The notes below the pieces were generated by a model. That model ran no database searches and was not told the origin of the DNA. It saw only the letters and a program-made list of their open reading frames with translations. DNA of 64,000 nt from Pseudomonas sp. GM79 (GTDB lineage Bacteria; Pseudomonadota; Gammaproteobacteria; Pseudomonadales; Pseudomonadaceae): NCBI RefSeq assembly GCF_000282495.1, contig NZ_AKJE01000036.1:62001-126000 (forward strand), written 5' to 3'. The translations under genes were made by a program, and so were the position numbers. Shown here one piece after another: positions 55,611 to 64,000 of the stretch (position 1 is the stretch's first letter; each line of letters begins with the position of its first letter).

Positions 55611-56321
55611 CTAGTCGGGACGAGACCCGCGCCCGGCGTCTTTGCTCAAACGATCCAGCACAAACGCCTTGGCGTTGCGCGTCATTTGGTCAAGATGCCG
55701 GTCGCGTTGCTTCTCCGCATCGATCATCGCCCGCTTGCCGTGTTTCTGCAGCAGGTACGTATGTATCTGCCGCACCTCCAGAGAACTGTAGATAGACGTG
55801 ACATCCAGTAAGCCCATCAAGCCTTCGGTGCCGTGATCACGGGTGTTCATCAGCACCTGAGTGCCGCGCACGCCCAGCACCTGGAAGCCCATCGATTCGA
55901 ACCAGGGCACCTTGGCGACGGTGCAGGTGAGTTCGGCATGCGGGTAGCGATCGAGCATGTCTTGCAGCATCGCCCGGGCAACGCCCCGCCGCCGCTGGCT
56001 GGCCTGCACCGCCATGTACGCCATGCCGCACGCCTCGGGGTCGTCCTTGACCGGCAGGTACAGCAGAAAGCCGATGACCTGCTCAGGGTCTTCATCATCC
56101 GTGGCGACGATCAGTTCGACCGCAATGCCTTTGGCGCCACTGAGCGCTTCGAGGTAGAGATGAACCTCATAGCCCACCGCGTATTGATAGACGTTGTACA
56201 ACGGGTTGCTCGGCGCGATGCCCACCATGCTGATGTCGGTCAGGTTGTCGACGACCATCTGCAGAATCTGGCTGTTGATGGGCTCTGGGCATGGGGTGGC
56301 AAAGTGGGTGAGCTGGGGCAT
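55611..56321 (-). CDS. GNAT-family N-acetyltransferase
   Basis: 236 residues. GNAT core with the acetyl-CoA loop QASQRRRGVARAML and the strand before it (ACGMAYMAVQ), followed by VPWFESMGFQVLGVRGTQVL. A C-terminal extension of about 70 residues is helical and charged (KHGKRAMIDAEKQRDRHLDQ). Substrate unknown. Confidence 0.85.
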   Translation of the reverse strand: MPQLTHFATPCPEPINSQILQMVVDNLTDISMVGIAPSNPLYNVYQYAVGYEVHLYLEALSGAKGIAVELIVATDDEDPEQVIGFLLYLPVKDDPEACGMAYMAVQASQRRRGVARAMLQDMLDRYPHAELTCTVAKVPWFESMGFQVLGVRGTQVLMNTRDHGTEGLMGLLDVTSIYSSLEVRQIHTYLLQKHGKRAMIDAEKQRDRHLDQMTRNAKAFVLDRLSKDAGRGSRPD

Positions 56322-56380
56322 TGCGTTTTAGACTCCGGGTTAAGCCCACTATTGTCACAGATCGAGCCCTCGCAGGAAAA

Positions 56381-56950
56381 TCAACGCTCGGGCGCGACGA
56401 TGCGGAAGCGGATGTTGATGTCGTTGGAGACAACATTGTCCGCCCACTCCCCTTCGCCGATCTTGAAGTCCCTGCGTTTCACGATGATGTCGCCATCGAA
56501 GAGGCCGATGCCCTTCTCCGGCTTCAGCAATACCTTGACCTGCAACTCGCGCGTCATGCCCCTGATCGTGAGGTTGCCGGTGATCAGGTAGCGGTGATTG
56601 CCCAGTGCTTTCACCCCGGTCGATTCAAAGGTCGCCACCGGATACTCCGCCGTGTTGAACCAGGCAGGCTTTTGCAGCTCGCTGTTGGCGTCGCTACCCC
56701 CGGCGTCGATGCTGGCAAGGTCGATGGTCATCTTGGCGTGGGCCGCGGTGGGGTTCGCCGTGTCGAAATCGATTGTGGCGTCGAACTTGCCGAAGGTGCC
56801 ATACGCCCTGGAGCCGAACTGGTTATAGGTGAAAGAGATCTTGCTGGCGGTGGTATTCACCTGGGTGTATTCGACGGCGTGGGCGCAGGGCAAGGTGCCG
56901 ACCAGGAGGATGGCGAGCAATGCGGCGAAACGCGGGAATCGAGGGGGCAT
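56381..56950 (-). CDS. YceI-family periplasmic protein
   Basis: 189 residues from the ATG at 56950 (GGAG 6 nt upstream). Signal peptide of about 24 residues ending AHA, then the lipocalin-like YceI barrel: ASKISFTYNQFGSRAYGTF, AGGSDANSELQKPAWFNTAE, and MTRELQVKVLLKPEKGIG. YceI proteins bind polyisoprenoid or amphiphilic lipids in the periplasm. Confidence 0.92.
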   Translation of the reverse strand: MPPRFPRFAALLAILLVGTLPCAHAVEYTQVNTTASKISFTYNQFGSRAYGTFGKFDATIDFDTANPTAAHAKMTIDLASIDAGGSDANSELQKPAWFNTAEYPVATFESTGVKALGNHRYLITGNLTIRGMTRELQVKVLLKPEKGIGLFDGDIIVKRRDFKIGEGEWADNVVSNDINIRFRIVAPER

Positions 56951-57072
56951 GGGATTCTCCGGTTGGAACGCCTTGGGATTCAATCACCGCACAGGTGTGT
57001 CAGTGGACTTAAGCAAATATTCGTTGAATACGCTAGGTCCGGGGATAAATGCGATCTGTAGCAGCTGTCGAT

Positions 57073-57100
57073 GGGAAGTCCTCGATGTCGAGGACTTCCC
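57073..57100. terminator. 13-bp perfect hairpin after the NTF2-like gene
   Basis: GGGAAGTCCTCGA (57073-57085), 2-nt loop, TCGAGGACTTCCC (57088-57100). It lies between the NTF2-like stop and the YceI start, adjacent to a decayed REP-like GATCTGTAGCAGCTGTCG. Confidence 0.55.
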
Positions 57101-57137
57101 TGCTTTCTTCAAATGGCAACGCCACCAAACCGAAGGA

Positions 57138-57518
57138 TCAGGCGTCCGGATGGGTGTGGTAGATCTTGCTGACGATGGTCCACTTGCCTTCTACCTTCAG
57201 CAGGTTGAAGAAGTCGGTGAAGCGGAACCCCGAGACGTTGTCGGTATCGACCCGCGCACTGGCCGCCGTGCCGACGATGTCGATGCGCACGATGGCGGCT
57301 TTGGCTTCCGGGGATGGACGGAACGCTGTGTCGATGACGTCGTAGAGATTCTGGATCGCGCCGCCGACGAGCTTGCCGCCATCGACGCCGAACATCGTGG
57401 CCTGCTCGTTGAAGGCGGGCTTCATCAGTGCGCTGTCGGCCTTGGCGCCACCTTCGTTGTACTGGTTAAGCACATCGACAATCGCGTTGTATTCCTGAAC
57501 GTAAGTAAGACTGCTCAT
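57138..57518 (-). CDS. NTF2-like (nuclear transport factor 2 fold) protein
   Basis: 126 residues of the lumazine-binding/NTF2-like type: NAIVDVLNQYNEGGAKADSA in the first helix, FNEQATMFGVDGGKLVG, and NLLKVEGKWTIVSKIYHTHP at the end. Such proteins are cone-shaped binders or weak enzymes; the ligand is unknown. It stands alone, with a REP pair upstream. Confidence 0.85.
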   Translation of the reverse strand: MSSLTYVQEYNAIVDVLNQYNEGGAKADSALMKPAFNEQATMFGVDGGKLVGGAIQNLYDVIDTAFRPSPEAKAAIVRIDIVGTAASARVDTDNVSGFRFTDFFNLLKVEGKWTIVSKIYHTHPDA

Positions 57519-57551
57519 TGCATGACTCCTGATAAGTAACGGGATGTGGAA

Positions 57552-57646
57552 CCTGTGGGAGCGGGCTTGCTCGCGAAAGCGGACTGACAGTCGACATGGA
57601 TGTTGAATGTCATGACGCCTTCGCGAGCAAGCCCGCTCCCACAGGG
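57552..57646. repeat. REP pair, GTGGGAGCGGGCTTGCTCGC class
   Basis: CCTGTGGGAGCGGGCTTGCT at 57552 onward and the inverted copy AGCAAGCCCGCTCCCACAGG ending 57646, with CGCGAA inner ends. It lies between the NTF2-like gene and the symporter gene. This is a second REP class, distinct from the GTAGGAGC type elsewhere in the window. Confidence 0.9.
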
Positions 57647-57671
57647 ATTGCGTTTGACTGGAGGATGGTGA

Positions 57672-58931
57672 TCAGGTTTTCTGCACCACCCGGGCTACAC
57701 CTGAAGGCTCAATGCTGACCTTTTCCCATTTGGCGATGACCAAGGGTGCAATCGCATTACCCAGCACGTTCAGGGTGGTGGTACCGCTGTCGATAATCCG
57801 GAAGATGCCGGCAATCAGTGCGACCCCTTCCAGTGGAAGACCGGCCGATGCCAAGGTGGCGGACAGGATGATGATGGCGAAGCCGGGCACGCCGGCAGCC
57901 CCTTTGGAGGTCAGCACCATCGTCACCACCAGCAGTATCTGCTGGGACAGCGACAGGTCGATCCCATAGAGTTGCGCGACAAAAATCGTCGCCACGCCGA
58001 GGAAGATCGACGCGCCATCCAGGTTGAATGCATACCCCACCGGCACCACGAAACTGACGATACGGCGCGGCACGCCATAGTGTTCCAGCTTGCTCATCAG
58101 CTGCGGCATGACCGACGCCGAGGCGGCGCTGGAGAACGCCAGAATCAGCTCATTACGGAAGTACTTGATCAGTTTGAAAATATTCTCGCCAATCAGGTAG
58201 CAAATGCCGCCCAGCACCACCAGCGCAAAGACAATCAGTGCCAGGTAAACCACGCCGATCAACTTGAGCAAAGGCAAGAGTGAGGCAAAACCGAAGGTCG
58301 CCACGGTAGCGCCGATCATGCCGAATACCCCGATCGGCGCATAAGCCATGACAATACTGACGACCTTGAACATGGCATCAGAGATGCCTTGAACCACCGC
58401 CACTACCGGTGCGCTTTTTTCTCTGGGGAGTGAGTTTAATGCCAGGCCAAACAACACGGCGAAGAACAGTACCGAGAGCAACTTCGCTTCCGACATCGCG
58501 ACGAAAACGTTATCGGGAACGATGTTCTGCAGGATGACGAGAGCGCCCTTCGAAGGCTCCATATTGACCGAAGCAGTGCTGCGGGAAATGCCCGAAATAT
58601 CAGTGCCCGTGCCGGGCTCGAAGATATTGGCGAAACACAATCCCATCACAATGGCCAGGCCGGTAATCGCGAAGAAATACCCCAGCGACTTGACGCCCAT
58701 GCGCCCAAACGACTTGTTATCACCGCCGCCGGCAATCCCCAGGATCATGCAGCAGAACACAATGGGAACCACGACCATCTTCATCATCTTGATGAAGATA
58801 TCGCCAAGGGGTTTGAGGATTTCAGAACTGATCCAGCCTTGATACTGCGGGTGTGTATTGAAGTACCAACCGACGAGCACGCCAAGCAACAGCCCGGCAA
58901 CTATTTGCCAAACCAAAGGGATACGTTTCAT
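57672..58931 (-). CDS. Dicarboxylate/amino acid:cation symporter (DAACS; GltP/DctA type)
   Basis: 419-residue inner-membrane sodium or proton symporter for glutamate, aspartate or C4-dicarboxylates. Signatures: FSSAASASVMPQLMSKLEH (the serine-rich re-entrant loop, here SSAASAS), PVGYAFNLDGASIFLGVATI, VLTSKGAAGVPGFAIIILSA and IIDSGTTTLNVLGNAIAP. Both GltP- and DctA-like features occur, so the substrate is not fixed. Confidence 0.93.
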   Translation of the reverse strand: MKRIPLVWQIVAGLLLGVLVGWYFNTHPQYQGWISSEILKPLGDIFIKMMKMVVVPIVFCCMILGIAGGGDNKSFGRMGVKSLGYFFAITGLAIVMGLCFANIFEPGTGTDISGISRSTASVNMEPSKGALVILQNIVPDNVFVAMSEAKLLSVLFFAVLFGLALNSLPREKSAPVVAVVQGISDAMFKVVSIVMAYAPIGVFGMIGATVATFGFASLLPLLKLIGVVYLALIVFALVVLGGICYLIGENIFKLIKYFRNELILAFSSAASASVMPQLMSKLEHYGVPRRIVSFVVPVGYAFNLDGASIFLGVATIFVAQLYGIDLSLSQQILLVVTMVLTSKGAAGVPGFAIIILSATLASAGLPLEGVALIAGIFRIIDSGTTTLNVLGNAIAPLVIAKWEKVSIEPSGVARVVQKT

Positions 58932-59044
58932 GTCTAGCCTTCTTGTTGGAATGAAAGGACTGCGTTAAGTAGCAGTTGCTAGAGTCATGAGCTTCCAGCT
59001 CATTTGAAATCGAATGGCACAACAAGGTTGTGCCATTACTTCTA

Positions 59045-59470
59045 TTACTTGGCGAAGAGCTGGCTCATATCCTTGAACGCCTTGAACTCAAGTGCGTTGC
59101 CACACGGGTCGAACAGGAACATCGTGGCTTGTTCGCCGACCTGCCCCTTGAATCGAATGTAGGGTTCAATCACAAACTCGGTACCAAAGGACTTCAGGCG
59201 CTCGGCCAGGGCTTCCCACTGCTGCCACTCCAGGATGATGCCGAAGTGCGGAACGGGGACGTCGTGCCCGTCTACCGGATTGCTGTGGACGCTCTCTTGG
59301 GAAGCGGTCTTTGGGTGCTCATGAATAACCAGTTGGTGACCGTAGAAATCAAAGTCGACCCACTGCGTACTGGAGCGACCCTCTTGCAGCCCGAACACTT
59401 CACCGTAAAAGGTGCGTGCCGCCGCGAGGTCATAAACAGGGATCGCCAAGTGAAAAGGAGAAAGGCTCAT
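59045..59470 (-). CDS. VOC-family protein (glyoxalase/dioxygenase fold)
   Basis: 141 residues from the ATG at 59470 (GGAG 6 nt upstream). Two beta-alpha-beta-beta-beta modules; likely metal residues are His in [11 protein letters not shown], His in [10 protein letters not shown] and Glu in [10 protein letters not shown]. It resembles small VOC proteins of the glyoxalase/bleomycin-resistance group. Divergent from a LysR gene. Confidence 0.88.
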   Translation of the reverse strand: MSLSPFHLAIPVYDLAAARTFYGEVFGLQEGRSSTQWVDFDFYGHQLVIHEHPKTASQESVHSNPVDGHDVPVPHFGIILEWQQWEALAERLKSFGTEFVIEPYIRFKGQVGEQATMFLFDPCGNALEFKAFKDMSQLFAK

Positions 59471-59590
59471 CGGAACTCCAATCAAGGTTTTTTTATCGGT
59501 TTTGTTTTTGAGAACGGAGCCAATCGTAGAGCTGCAGAACAAACAAAAAAATCAATATATATTTCTTAGAAACACAATTAATATTTGTGA

Positions 59591-60466
59591 ATGATCAAAG
59601 AACTGAAAACACTTATCGCCGTTGCACGGGAAGGTACCTTTGCCGCTGCGGGCAACAGGATCGGGCTGACGCAGGCCGCCGTGAGCGCCCAGATGCAGCG
59701 TCTGGAGGCCGAGCTGGGTTTCCAGATTTTCGACCGCAAGGGCCGCTCGGCCCACCTGAACAGAATGGGGCACCAGATACTTCTGCAGGCGCAGGAGCTG
59801 CTTCGCCTTTATGACAATCTGGGGTCCACCACGGTTGGGTTGCCAGCCAGCGTTCTGGTGAACATCGGCGCCATCGCTTCCGTGCAGCGCTCGTTCTTGC
59901 CGGATGCGCTCGCCAGATTTCACCAACAATGTCCGCAATGCCGAACCCGTGTGATCCCGGGTCTGTCGATGGAGTTGGTCAACCTGGTGGATGCCGGCGA
60001 GATCGACATGGCGGTGATCATTCGCCCGCCCTTCTCGCTGCAAAGCGATCTGCGCTGGACGACTCTGGCACTTGAGCCCTACCGGCTGATCGTTCCGCGC
60101 GATGTGCCCGGAGACGACTGGTTGGCACTGCTTTCCAGCCAACCCTTCATTCGCTACGACCGGTCATCGTTTGGCGGCAGGCAGGTCGATCGTTTCTTGC
60201 GGCAGATGCATTTCACCTTGCGTGAAGTGTGCGAGCTGGATGAACTGGAGGCGATTATCAAGCTGGTCGAAAATGGCGTCGGTGTAGCGCTGGTGCCGCA
60301 GACGGCGACCCATCAGGATTGGCCGGACGGGGTGCGTGCGCTCGACCTGGGGCAACACACCTTCCATCGTGATATCGGCCTCGTCCATCGGGCTCGGCAA
60401 AGTTTTACCGAGCCGGTACGGGTACTGGCCCAACTGATCGTTGAGCAGGTTCAGAGCAGCGCTTGA
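59591..60466 (+). CDS. LysR-type regulator
   Basis: 291 residues. Winged helix at residues about 3-60 (AAAGNRIGLTQAAVSAQMQR, then FDRKGRSAHLNRMG). The effector domain has VNIGAIASVQRSFLPDALAR and LIKLVEN-type features (EAIIKLVENGVGVALVPQ). It faces the VOC gene across an AT-rich 120-bp region with no strong ribosome site, and probably regulates it. Confidence 0.9.
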   Translation: MIKELKTLIAVAREGTFAAAGNRIGLTQAAVSAQMQRLEAELGFQIFDRKGRSAHLNRMGHQILLQAQELLRLYDNLGSTTVGLPASVLVNIGAIASVQRSFLPDALARFHQQCPQCRTRVIPGLSMELVNLVDAGEIDMAVIIRPPFSLQSDLRWTTLALEPYRLIVPRDVPGDDWLALLSSQPFIRYDRSSFGGRQVDRFLRQMHFTLREVCELDELEAIIKLVENGVGVALVPQTATHQDWPDGVRALDLGQHTFHRDIGLVHRARQSFTEPVRVLAQLIVEQVQSSA

Positions 60467-60492
60467 ATCAACTCTGCACGGCCCTCTTCCGA

Positions 60493-61824
60493 TTACGAAT
60501 AAGCCCCAATCATCCACTTCACTTTTTCCAGCGCCTCGCGCAATGCGCCCATCTCCACGGAGCCCAGCGCCAGACGAAACGCATGCGGGACGTTGACTGA
60601 GGTGGCGAACGGTTCGGCGGTGGAAACCGAGATGTTTTCGCGCATCAACGCCATGGCGATCTGGTCGGCTCTAGCGTCTTCCGACAACGGCAGCCAAAGA
60701 AAATACGACGAGGGATGGCGAATGCAGCGCAGCCCCGCCAGTACCTCGCCGGCCACGACTTGCCTCGCTTGCGCGTCCTGGCGCTTCTCGGCTTCCAGTT
60801 GCATGACGGTGCCGTCGTCAAGCCATGCAGTGGCGATTGCCGTCATCACGCCTGGGGTATTCCAGGTGGTCGCTTTGATCGTGCGCTCCAGCGCGGGCAC
60901 GTGTTGAAGGGGGGCGACGACGAAGCCGACGCGCAGTCCGGTGGCCACGCTCTTGGAGAGGCCTGATACGTACACCGTTCTCTCAGGGGCGAGGTCCGCC
61001 AGCGGTGCGGGGGGATTCTCTGCCAGGAAGGCGTAAGCGGCGTCCTCGATGATCAATAGCCCATGCCGACGCGCAATCGTCACCAGGGACTCGCGCTGAT
61101 CGGCACTCATCACCCACCCCAGCGGATTGTGCAGGGTCGGCATCGTGTACACGGCCCGCACGCGTCTATGCCGACACAGGCTTTCCAGCGCCTCCAGATC
61201 AGGGCCATGATCGAGCACCGGAATGGGCACGATTTCAAGGTGCAGTGAGTCGGCCAGGGCCTTAAATCCTGAATAGGTCAAGGCATCCGCCGCAATCACG
61301 TCACCGGGTTGCAACAGCGCCATCATCGTCACGGCCAGCCCCTGCTGGGCACCGGTGACGATCAGCACCTGCTCCGCCTCAACCGCCAGGCCTCGGACGC
61401 GCAGATGTCGCGCCACAGAGGCACGTTCATGCGGGCGCCCCGCGTGTGGCTGGTAGCGCAGCAGCGATTCCAGATCGCCGGCCGATGCGAGCTGGCGCAG
61501 GGCATTTCGTAGCAGTTCTGCCTGCCCGGGAAGCGCTGGATAGTTGAAATTCAGGTCCGTCATGCCGGCGGCAACGCTATGCTGGTCAATACTCTGGCCC
61601 GGCGACCACGAGGTTTCCCTGACAAAAGTCCCCCGCCCCATCTCCCCGCTGACCAGGCCCATGGCTTCCAGCTCCGCGTAAACCCGGCTAGCCGTCACCA
61701 GCGCCAGACCTTCCGTTGCCGCCAACTGGCGGTGGGTCGGTAGGCGCGTGCCTGGCAACAGTCGTCCTGAGCGGATATCCGCGGCAAATTCATCCACCAG
61801 TGATTTGTAGCGTGAACGAGGCAT
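60493..61824 (-). CDS. MocR-family regulator (GntR HTH plus aminotransferase domain)
   Basis: 443 residues from the ATG at 61824; the frame is open further upstream, but those codons are antisense to the next gene. GntR HTH at about 5-70 (RLLPGTRLPTHRQLAATEGL, then GRGTFVRET). The aminotransferase-like domain has VTGAQQGLAVTMMALLQPGD, LLIIEDAAYAFLAE, and YVSGLSKSVATGLRVGFVVA with the PLP Lys. Divergent from the EamA transporter, which it should control, as PLP-sensing regulators often do for amino-acid exporters. Confidence 0.9.
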   Translation of the reverse strand: MPRSRYKSLVDEFAADIRSGRLLPGTRLPTHRQLAATEGLALVTASRVYAELEAMGLVSGEMGRGTFVRETSWSPGQSIDQHSVAAGMTDLNFNYPALPGQAELLRNALRQLASAGDLESLLRYQPHAGRPHERASVARHLRVRGLAVEAEQVLIVTGAQQGLAVTMMALLQPGDVIAADALTYSGFKALADSLHLEIVPIPVLDHGPDLEALESLCRHRRVRAVYTMPTLHNPLGWVMSADQRESLVTIARRHGLLIIEDAAYAFLAENPPAPLADLAPERTVYVSGLSKSVATGLRVGFVVAPLQHVPALERTIKATTWNTPGVMTAIATAWLDDGTVMQLEAEKRQDAQARQVVAGEVLAGLRCIRHPSSYFLWLPLSEDARADQIAMALMRENISVSTAEPFATSVNVPHAFRLALGSVEMGALREALEKVKWMIGAYS

Positions 61825-61912
61825 GCGGAAGTGTATCCATGACAATATTTTGATTGTATTGAGTTTCGTCCATAGGATGCCTCCCATGCAACCCGCATGA
61901 AGGGGAACCTCA

Positions 61913-62809
61913 ATGGAACGCACATCGCACCTGCAACACCACACCACGGAAAAGACCGCGAGCGGATGGCTCAACGGGTTCATCGGTGTGCTCATTTTCA
62001 GCGGCTCGCTGCCCGCGACACGGGTGGCCGTTCTGGAGTTTGACCCGGTCTTTTTGACGGTTGCCCGAGCCAGTATCGCTGCCCTTCTGGCGCTGTGCAT
62101 GCTGCTGCTTTTCAATGAAAAACGGCCGGCCAAAAGTGAGCTTCTCTCCCTGGCAATCGTGGCTCTGGGCGTTGTATTCGGGTTTCCGCTGCTGACGGCG
62201 CTGGCACTGCAATATGTGACGTCTGCGCATTCCATCGTCTTCGTTGGCCTGTTGCCCCTCGCCACGGCAGCCTTCGGGGTCTGGCGCGGTGGTGAGCGTC
62301 CGCGGCCGGTCTTCTGGTTTTTCTCAGTACTGGGAAGCCTGCTGGTGGTGGGGTTTGCCGTCTCCCAAGGCCTGACCGCCTCTCCTGCGGGGGACATTCT
62401 GATGTTGCTGGCCATCCTCGCCTGCGGATTGGGCTATGCAGAAGGCGCGAAGCTTTCAAGAACACTGGGCGGCTGGCAGGTGATTTCCTGGGCCCTGGTA
62501 CTGTCGCTTCCCGTCATGGTCCCGCTGACCTGGTTCCTGGCCCCGCCTTCGCTCTCGGGAATCACCCCGACCGCATGGTTCAGCCTGGCTTATGTTTCGC
62601 TGTTCAGCATGTTTCTCGGCTTCGTGTTCTGGTATCGCGGGCTGGCCCAGGGCGGGATTGCCGCCGTCGGTCAACTTCAGCTGCTACAGCCGTTTTTTGG
62701 CCTGGCGCTGGCGGCCACGCTGCTGCATGAGCAGGTCAGCCTTGGCATGTTGGGTGTGACTGTTGCGGTGATCCTTTGCGTGACCGGTGCGCGCAAGTTC
62801 TCGAGATAG
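61913..62809 (+). CDS. EamA/DMT-family transporter
   Basis: 298 residues with 10 hydrophobic segments in two EamA repeats (FIGVLIFSGSLPATRVAVLE in the first; LAYVSLFSMFLGFVFWYRGL in the second). Members such as RhtA or YdcZ-like proteins export amino acids and other metabolites. The ribosome site GGGGA precedes the ATG. Partner of the divergent MocR regulator. Confidence 0.9.
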   Translation: MERTSHLQHHTTEKTASGWLNGFIGVLIFSGSLPATRVAVLEFDPVFLTVARASIAALLALCMLLLFNEKRPAKSELLSLAIVALGVVFGFPLLTALALQYVTSAHSIVFVGLLPLATAAFGVWRGGERPRPVFWFFSVLGSLLVVGFAVSQGLTASPAGDILMLLAILACGLGYAEGAKLSRTLGGWQVISWALVLSLPVMVPLTWFLAPPSLSGITPTAWFSLAYVSLFSMFLGFVFWYRGLAQGGIAAVGQLQLLQPFFGLALAATLLHEQVSLGMLGVTVAVILCVTGARKFSR

Positions 62810-62864
62810 ACGGCTCGCCGCCACAAACCGACTGTTGGTTGGCCTGGCGGTCGCAGGAATACTA

Positions 62865-62876
62865 ACCTTTTAAGGT
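62865..62876. promoter_or_regulatory. 12-bp palindrome upstream of hsp20
   Basis: ACCTTTTAAGGT, 79 bp before the hsp20 start. It is a possible operator or part of a promoter; no convincing sigma-32 pair was identified. Confidence 0.35.
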
Positions 62877-62954
62877 AAGGCCTGAATCTGTCGTGGTGGA
62901 CCGGCCTCCGAGACGTTCCCGGCCCACCGCAGTGCTCGATAGGAGGAATGAAAA

Positions 62955-63500
62955 ATGGCCAATTTCGAGAAGAAAATGCCGGTGCAGACCGACGGCGAAA
63001 AAACCGATCAGCAACCGACGGTGGCAGACCCTTGGCGGCCCCTGGAAAGACTGCGCCAGCAGGTCGATCACCTGTTCGAAGACTTCAATCGTGGCTCGGG
63101 GTTGACCCCTTTCCGGCGTGGGCTGTTCGATGTCGAACCGTTCTGGAGTCGGGAGTTTATCGGCCGTAGCCTGCCTGCGGTGGACATTACCGAGAAGGAC
63201 GAAAGCTTCGAAATCACCGCCGAACTGCCGGGCATGGATCAGGAAAATATCGACATCAAATTGTCCAATGGCAACCTGATCATCAAGGGTGAAAAGAAAG
63301 AGGACAAGGAAGAAAAAAGAAAGGGCTATCACCTGTCAGAGCGTCACTATGGCTCCTTCCAGCGGGCGTTCAGCCTGCCTAAAGGCGTCGATGCCGACAA
63401 GATCGAAGCGAACTTCAGTAAAGGTGTGCTGAGTATTTCGCTGCCGAAGAAGCCCGAAGCCATGAACGCGGACAAAAAGGTGCAAATCAAATCAAGCTGA
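62955..63500 (+). CDS. Hsp20/alpha-crystallin small heat-shock protein
   Basis: ATP-independent chaperone, 181 residues. AGGAGG 9 nt before the ATG. The N-terminal arm is charged and has PWRPLERLRQQVDHLFEDF. The alpha-crystallin domain covers about residues 73-165 (PAVDITEKDESFEITAELPG, then SKGVLSISLPKK, where the GVLSI motif is the signature). The C-terminal tail is short. Followed by a strong terminator. Confidence 0.95.
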   Translation: MANFEKKMPVQTDGEKTDQQPTVADPWRPLERLRQQVDHLFEDFNRGSGLTPFRRGLFDVEPFWSREFIGRSLPAVDITEKDESFEITAELPGMDQENIDIKLSNGNLIIKGEKKEDKEEKRKGYHLSERHYGSFQRAFSLPKGVDADKIEANFSKGVLSISLPKKPEAMNADKKVQIKSS

Positions 63501-63519
63501 ATCGCCCTTCGCGCGACAG

Positions 63520-63557
63520 AAAGCCCCTTGCCGGGAAACCGGCCAGGGGCTTTTTTT
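63520..63557. terminator. Bidirectional terminator between hsp20 and the stress protein gene
   Basis: Stem AAAGCCCCTTGCCGG (63520-63534) and CCGGCCAGGGGCTTT (63539-63553) with one mismatch, a GAAA tetraloop and a following T-run. Confidence 0.9.
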
Positions 63558-63586
63558 GTGGTCGCGAGGGCGCCAGGCAGAACCTG

Positions 63587-64000
63587 TCAGTCGACCCGGG
63601 GCAATGGCTTGACGATCGTCAGACTGGAGGGCGACCGGTTCAACACACTTTCGGCCGTACTGCCGATGAAAATATCGATCCCGCGATGGTAGGTTGTCCC
63701 CAGTACTACCATGTCGAAGACATGTTGTTGTGCAAAATGTGCGATCACCTCAGGGGGAATCCCAGGCAGTAGATGTTGCTGTTGTTTCTCGATTCCGTAG
63801 CGCTCGGCAAGCACCTCGAAGGCCTCCAGCTGAGCATCGATGACCGCGTCTCTCAAACTGCCATCCAGTGTCGCTGTCGGCACGTTCACCTCAGACTCCC
63901 CCAACTCCGACCAGCCGTCGACATTGAGCAGGTGCAAGGTGGCGCCGCAGGATTCAGCCAGCGTCGAGGCCAGGTCGAGAATCCGGTCATTAAGCCCTTG
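63587..64000 (-). CDS. Universal stress protein, truncated by the right window edge
   Basis: The frame is open to base 64000, so the N-terminal part is missing. The visible 137 codons cover one Usp domain: GATLHLLNVDGWSEL, then VVLGTTYHRGIDIFIGSTAE, and the ATP-binding-type tail SVLNRSPSSLTIVKP. The design suggests a tandem (UspE-like) protein, but the first domain is outside the window. It converges on hsp20. Confidence 0.9.
   Translation of the reverse strand, partial: QGLNDRILDLASTLAESCGATLHLLNVDGWSELGESEVNVPTATLDGSLRDAVIDAQLEAFEVLAERYGIEKQQQHLLPGIPPEVIAHFAQQHVFDMVVLGTTYHRGIDIFIGSTAESVLNRSPSSLTIVKPLPRVD

Overview
The window looks like a GC-rich chromosome segment of the Pseudomonas fluorescens group. 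The reasons are two classes of typical Pseudomonas REP repeats (cores GTAGGAGCTGCCG and GTGGGAGCGGGCTTGCTCGC), a gallate cluster in the gene order I recall for P. putida, Pseudomonas-type arcD, gtsA and mqo sequences, and many LysR and MocR regulators. No rRNA or tRNA gene and no CRISPR array was seen.

Layout. 0-9.5 kb: 3' part of katG, a YdiJ-type FAD/Fe-S dehydrogenase with a divergent LysR gene, a 27-codon membrane peptide, a fatty acid hydroxylase divergent from an AraC regulator, and a tautomerase gene whose 3' end runs into a REP, divergent from a LysR gene. 9.5-13 kb: a tyrosinase with its MelC1-like helper, an IS66 remnant, a lone integron cassette (attC plus ydeI-like gene) with no integrase, and a NYN/OST-HTH protein. 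13.2-19.1 kb: EmrAB-like pump, cupin and NAD(P)-binding protein, divergent from a winged-helix/TPR regulator. 19.5-23.6 kb: arcD, a two-helix ion channel, and an AT-rich, almost gene-free island with an orphan winged-helix gene. 23.6-31.5 kb: complete gallate catabolism (galD, C, B, R, P, A, T). 31.7-38.1 kb: gtsA remnant, TetR, and a row of redox and hydrolase genes (OYE, SDR, alpha/beta hydrolase, MDR) expressed away from TetR, then DJ-1 and a scar of broken genes around a REP.

38.2-52.0 kb is the most interesting part: what looks like an uncharacterised biosynthetic gene cluster. It holds serC, benE, a yggS-like PLP protein, an argD-like aminotransferase and a normal glyA. A divergent MocR-type regulator follows, then a 58-codon peptide gene and a second SHMT homologue in which the PLP-binding lysine is replaced by alanine. 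An Fsr-like exporter comes next, then an AurF-type diiron N-oxygenase coupled to its own flavin/[2Fe-2S] reductase, a class I glutamine amidotransferase and an ABM-domain protein. The motif CAGACCAC recurs in the three intergenic regions around the regulator, which supports one regulon. My inference is an N-oxygenated metabolite built from serine/glycine-type precursors; no NRPS or PKS is present.

52-64 kb is mostly ordinary: a P-loop kinase/MarR pair with a promoter-operator, malate:quinone oxidoreductase with a signal peptide, GNAT, YceI, an NTF2-like protein, a dicarboxylate/amino acid symporter, a VOC protein divergent from LysR, a MocR regulator divergent from an EamA transporter, Hsp20, and part of a universal stress protein at the right edge.
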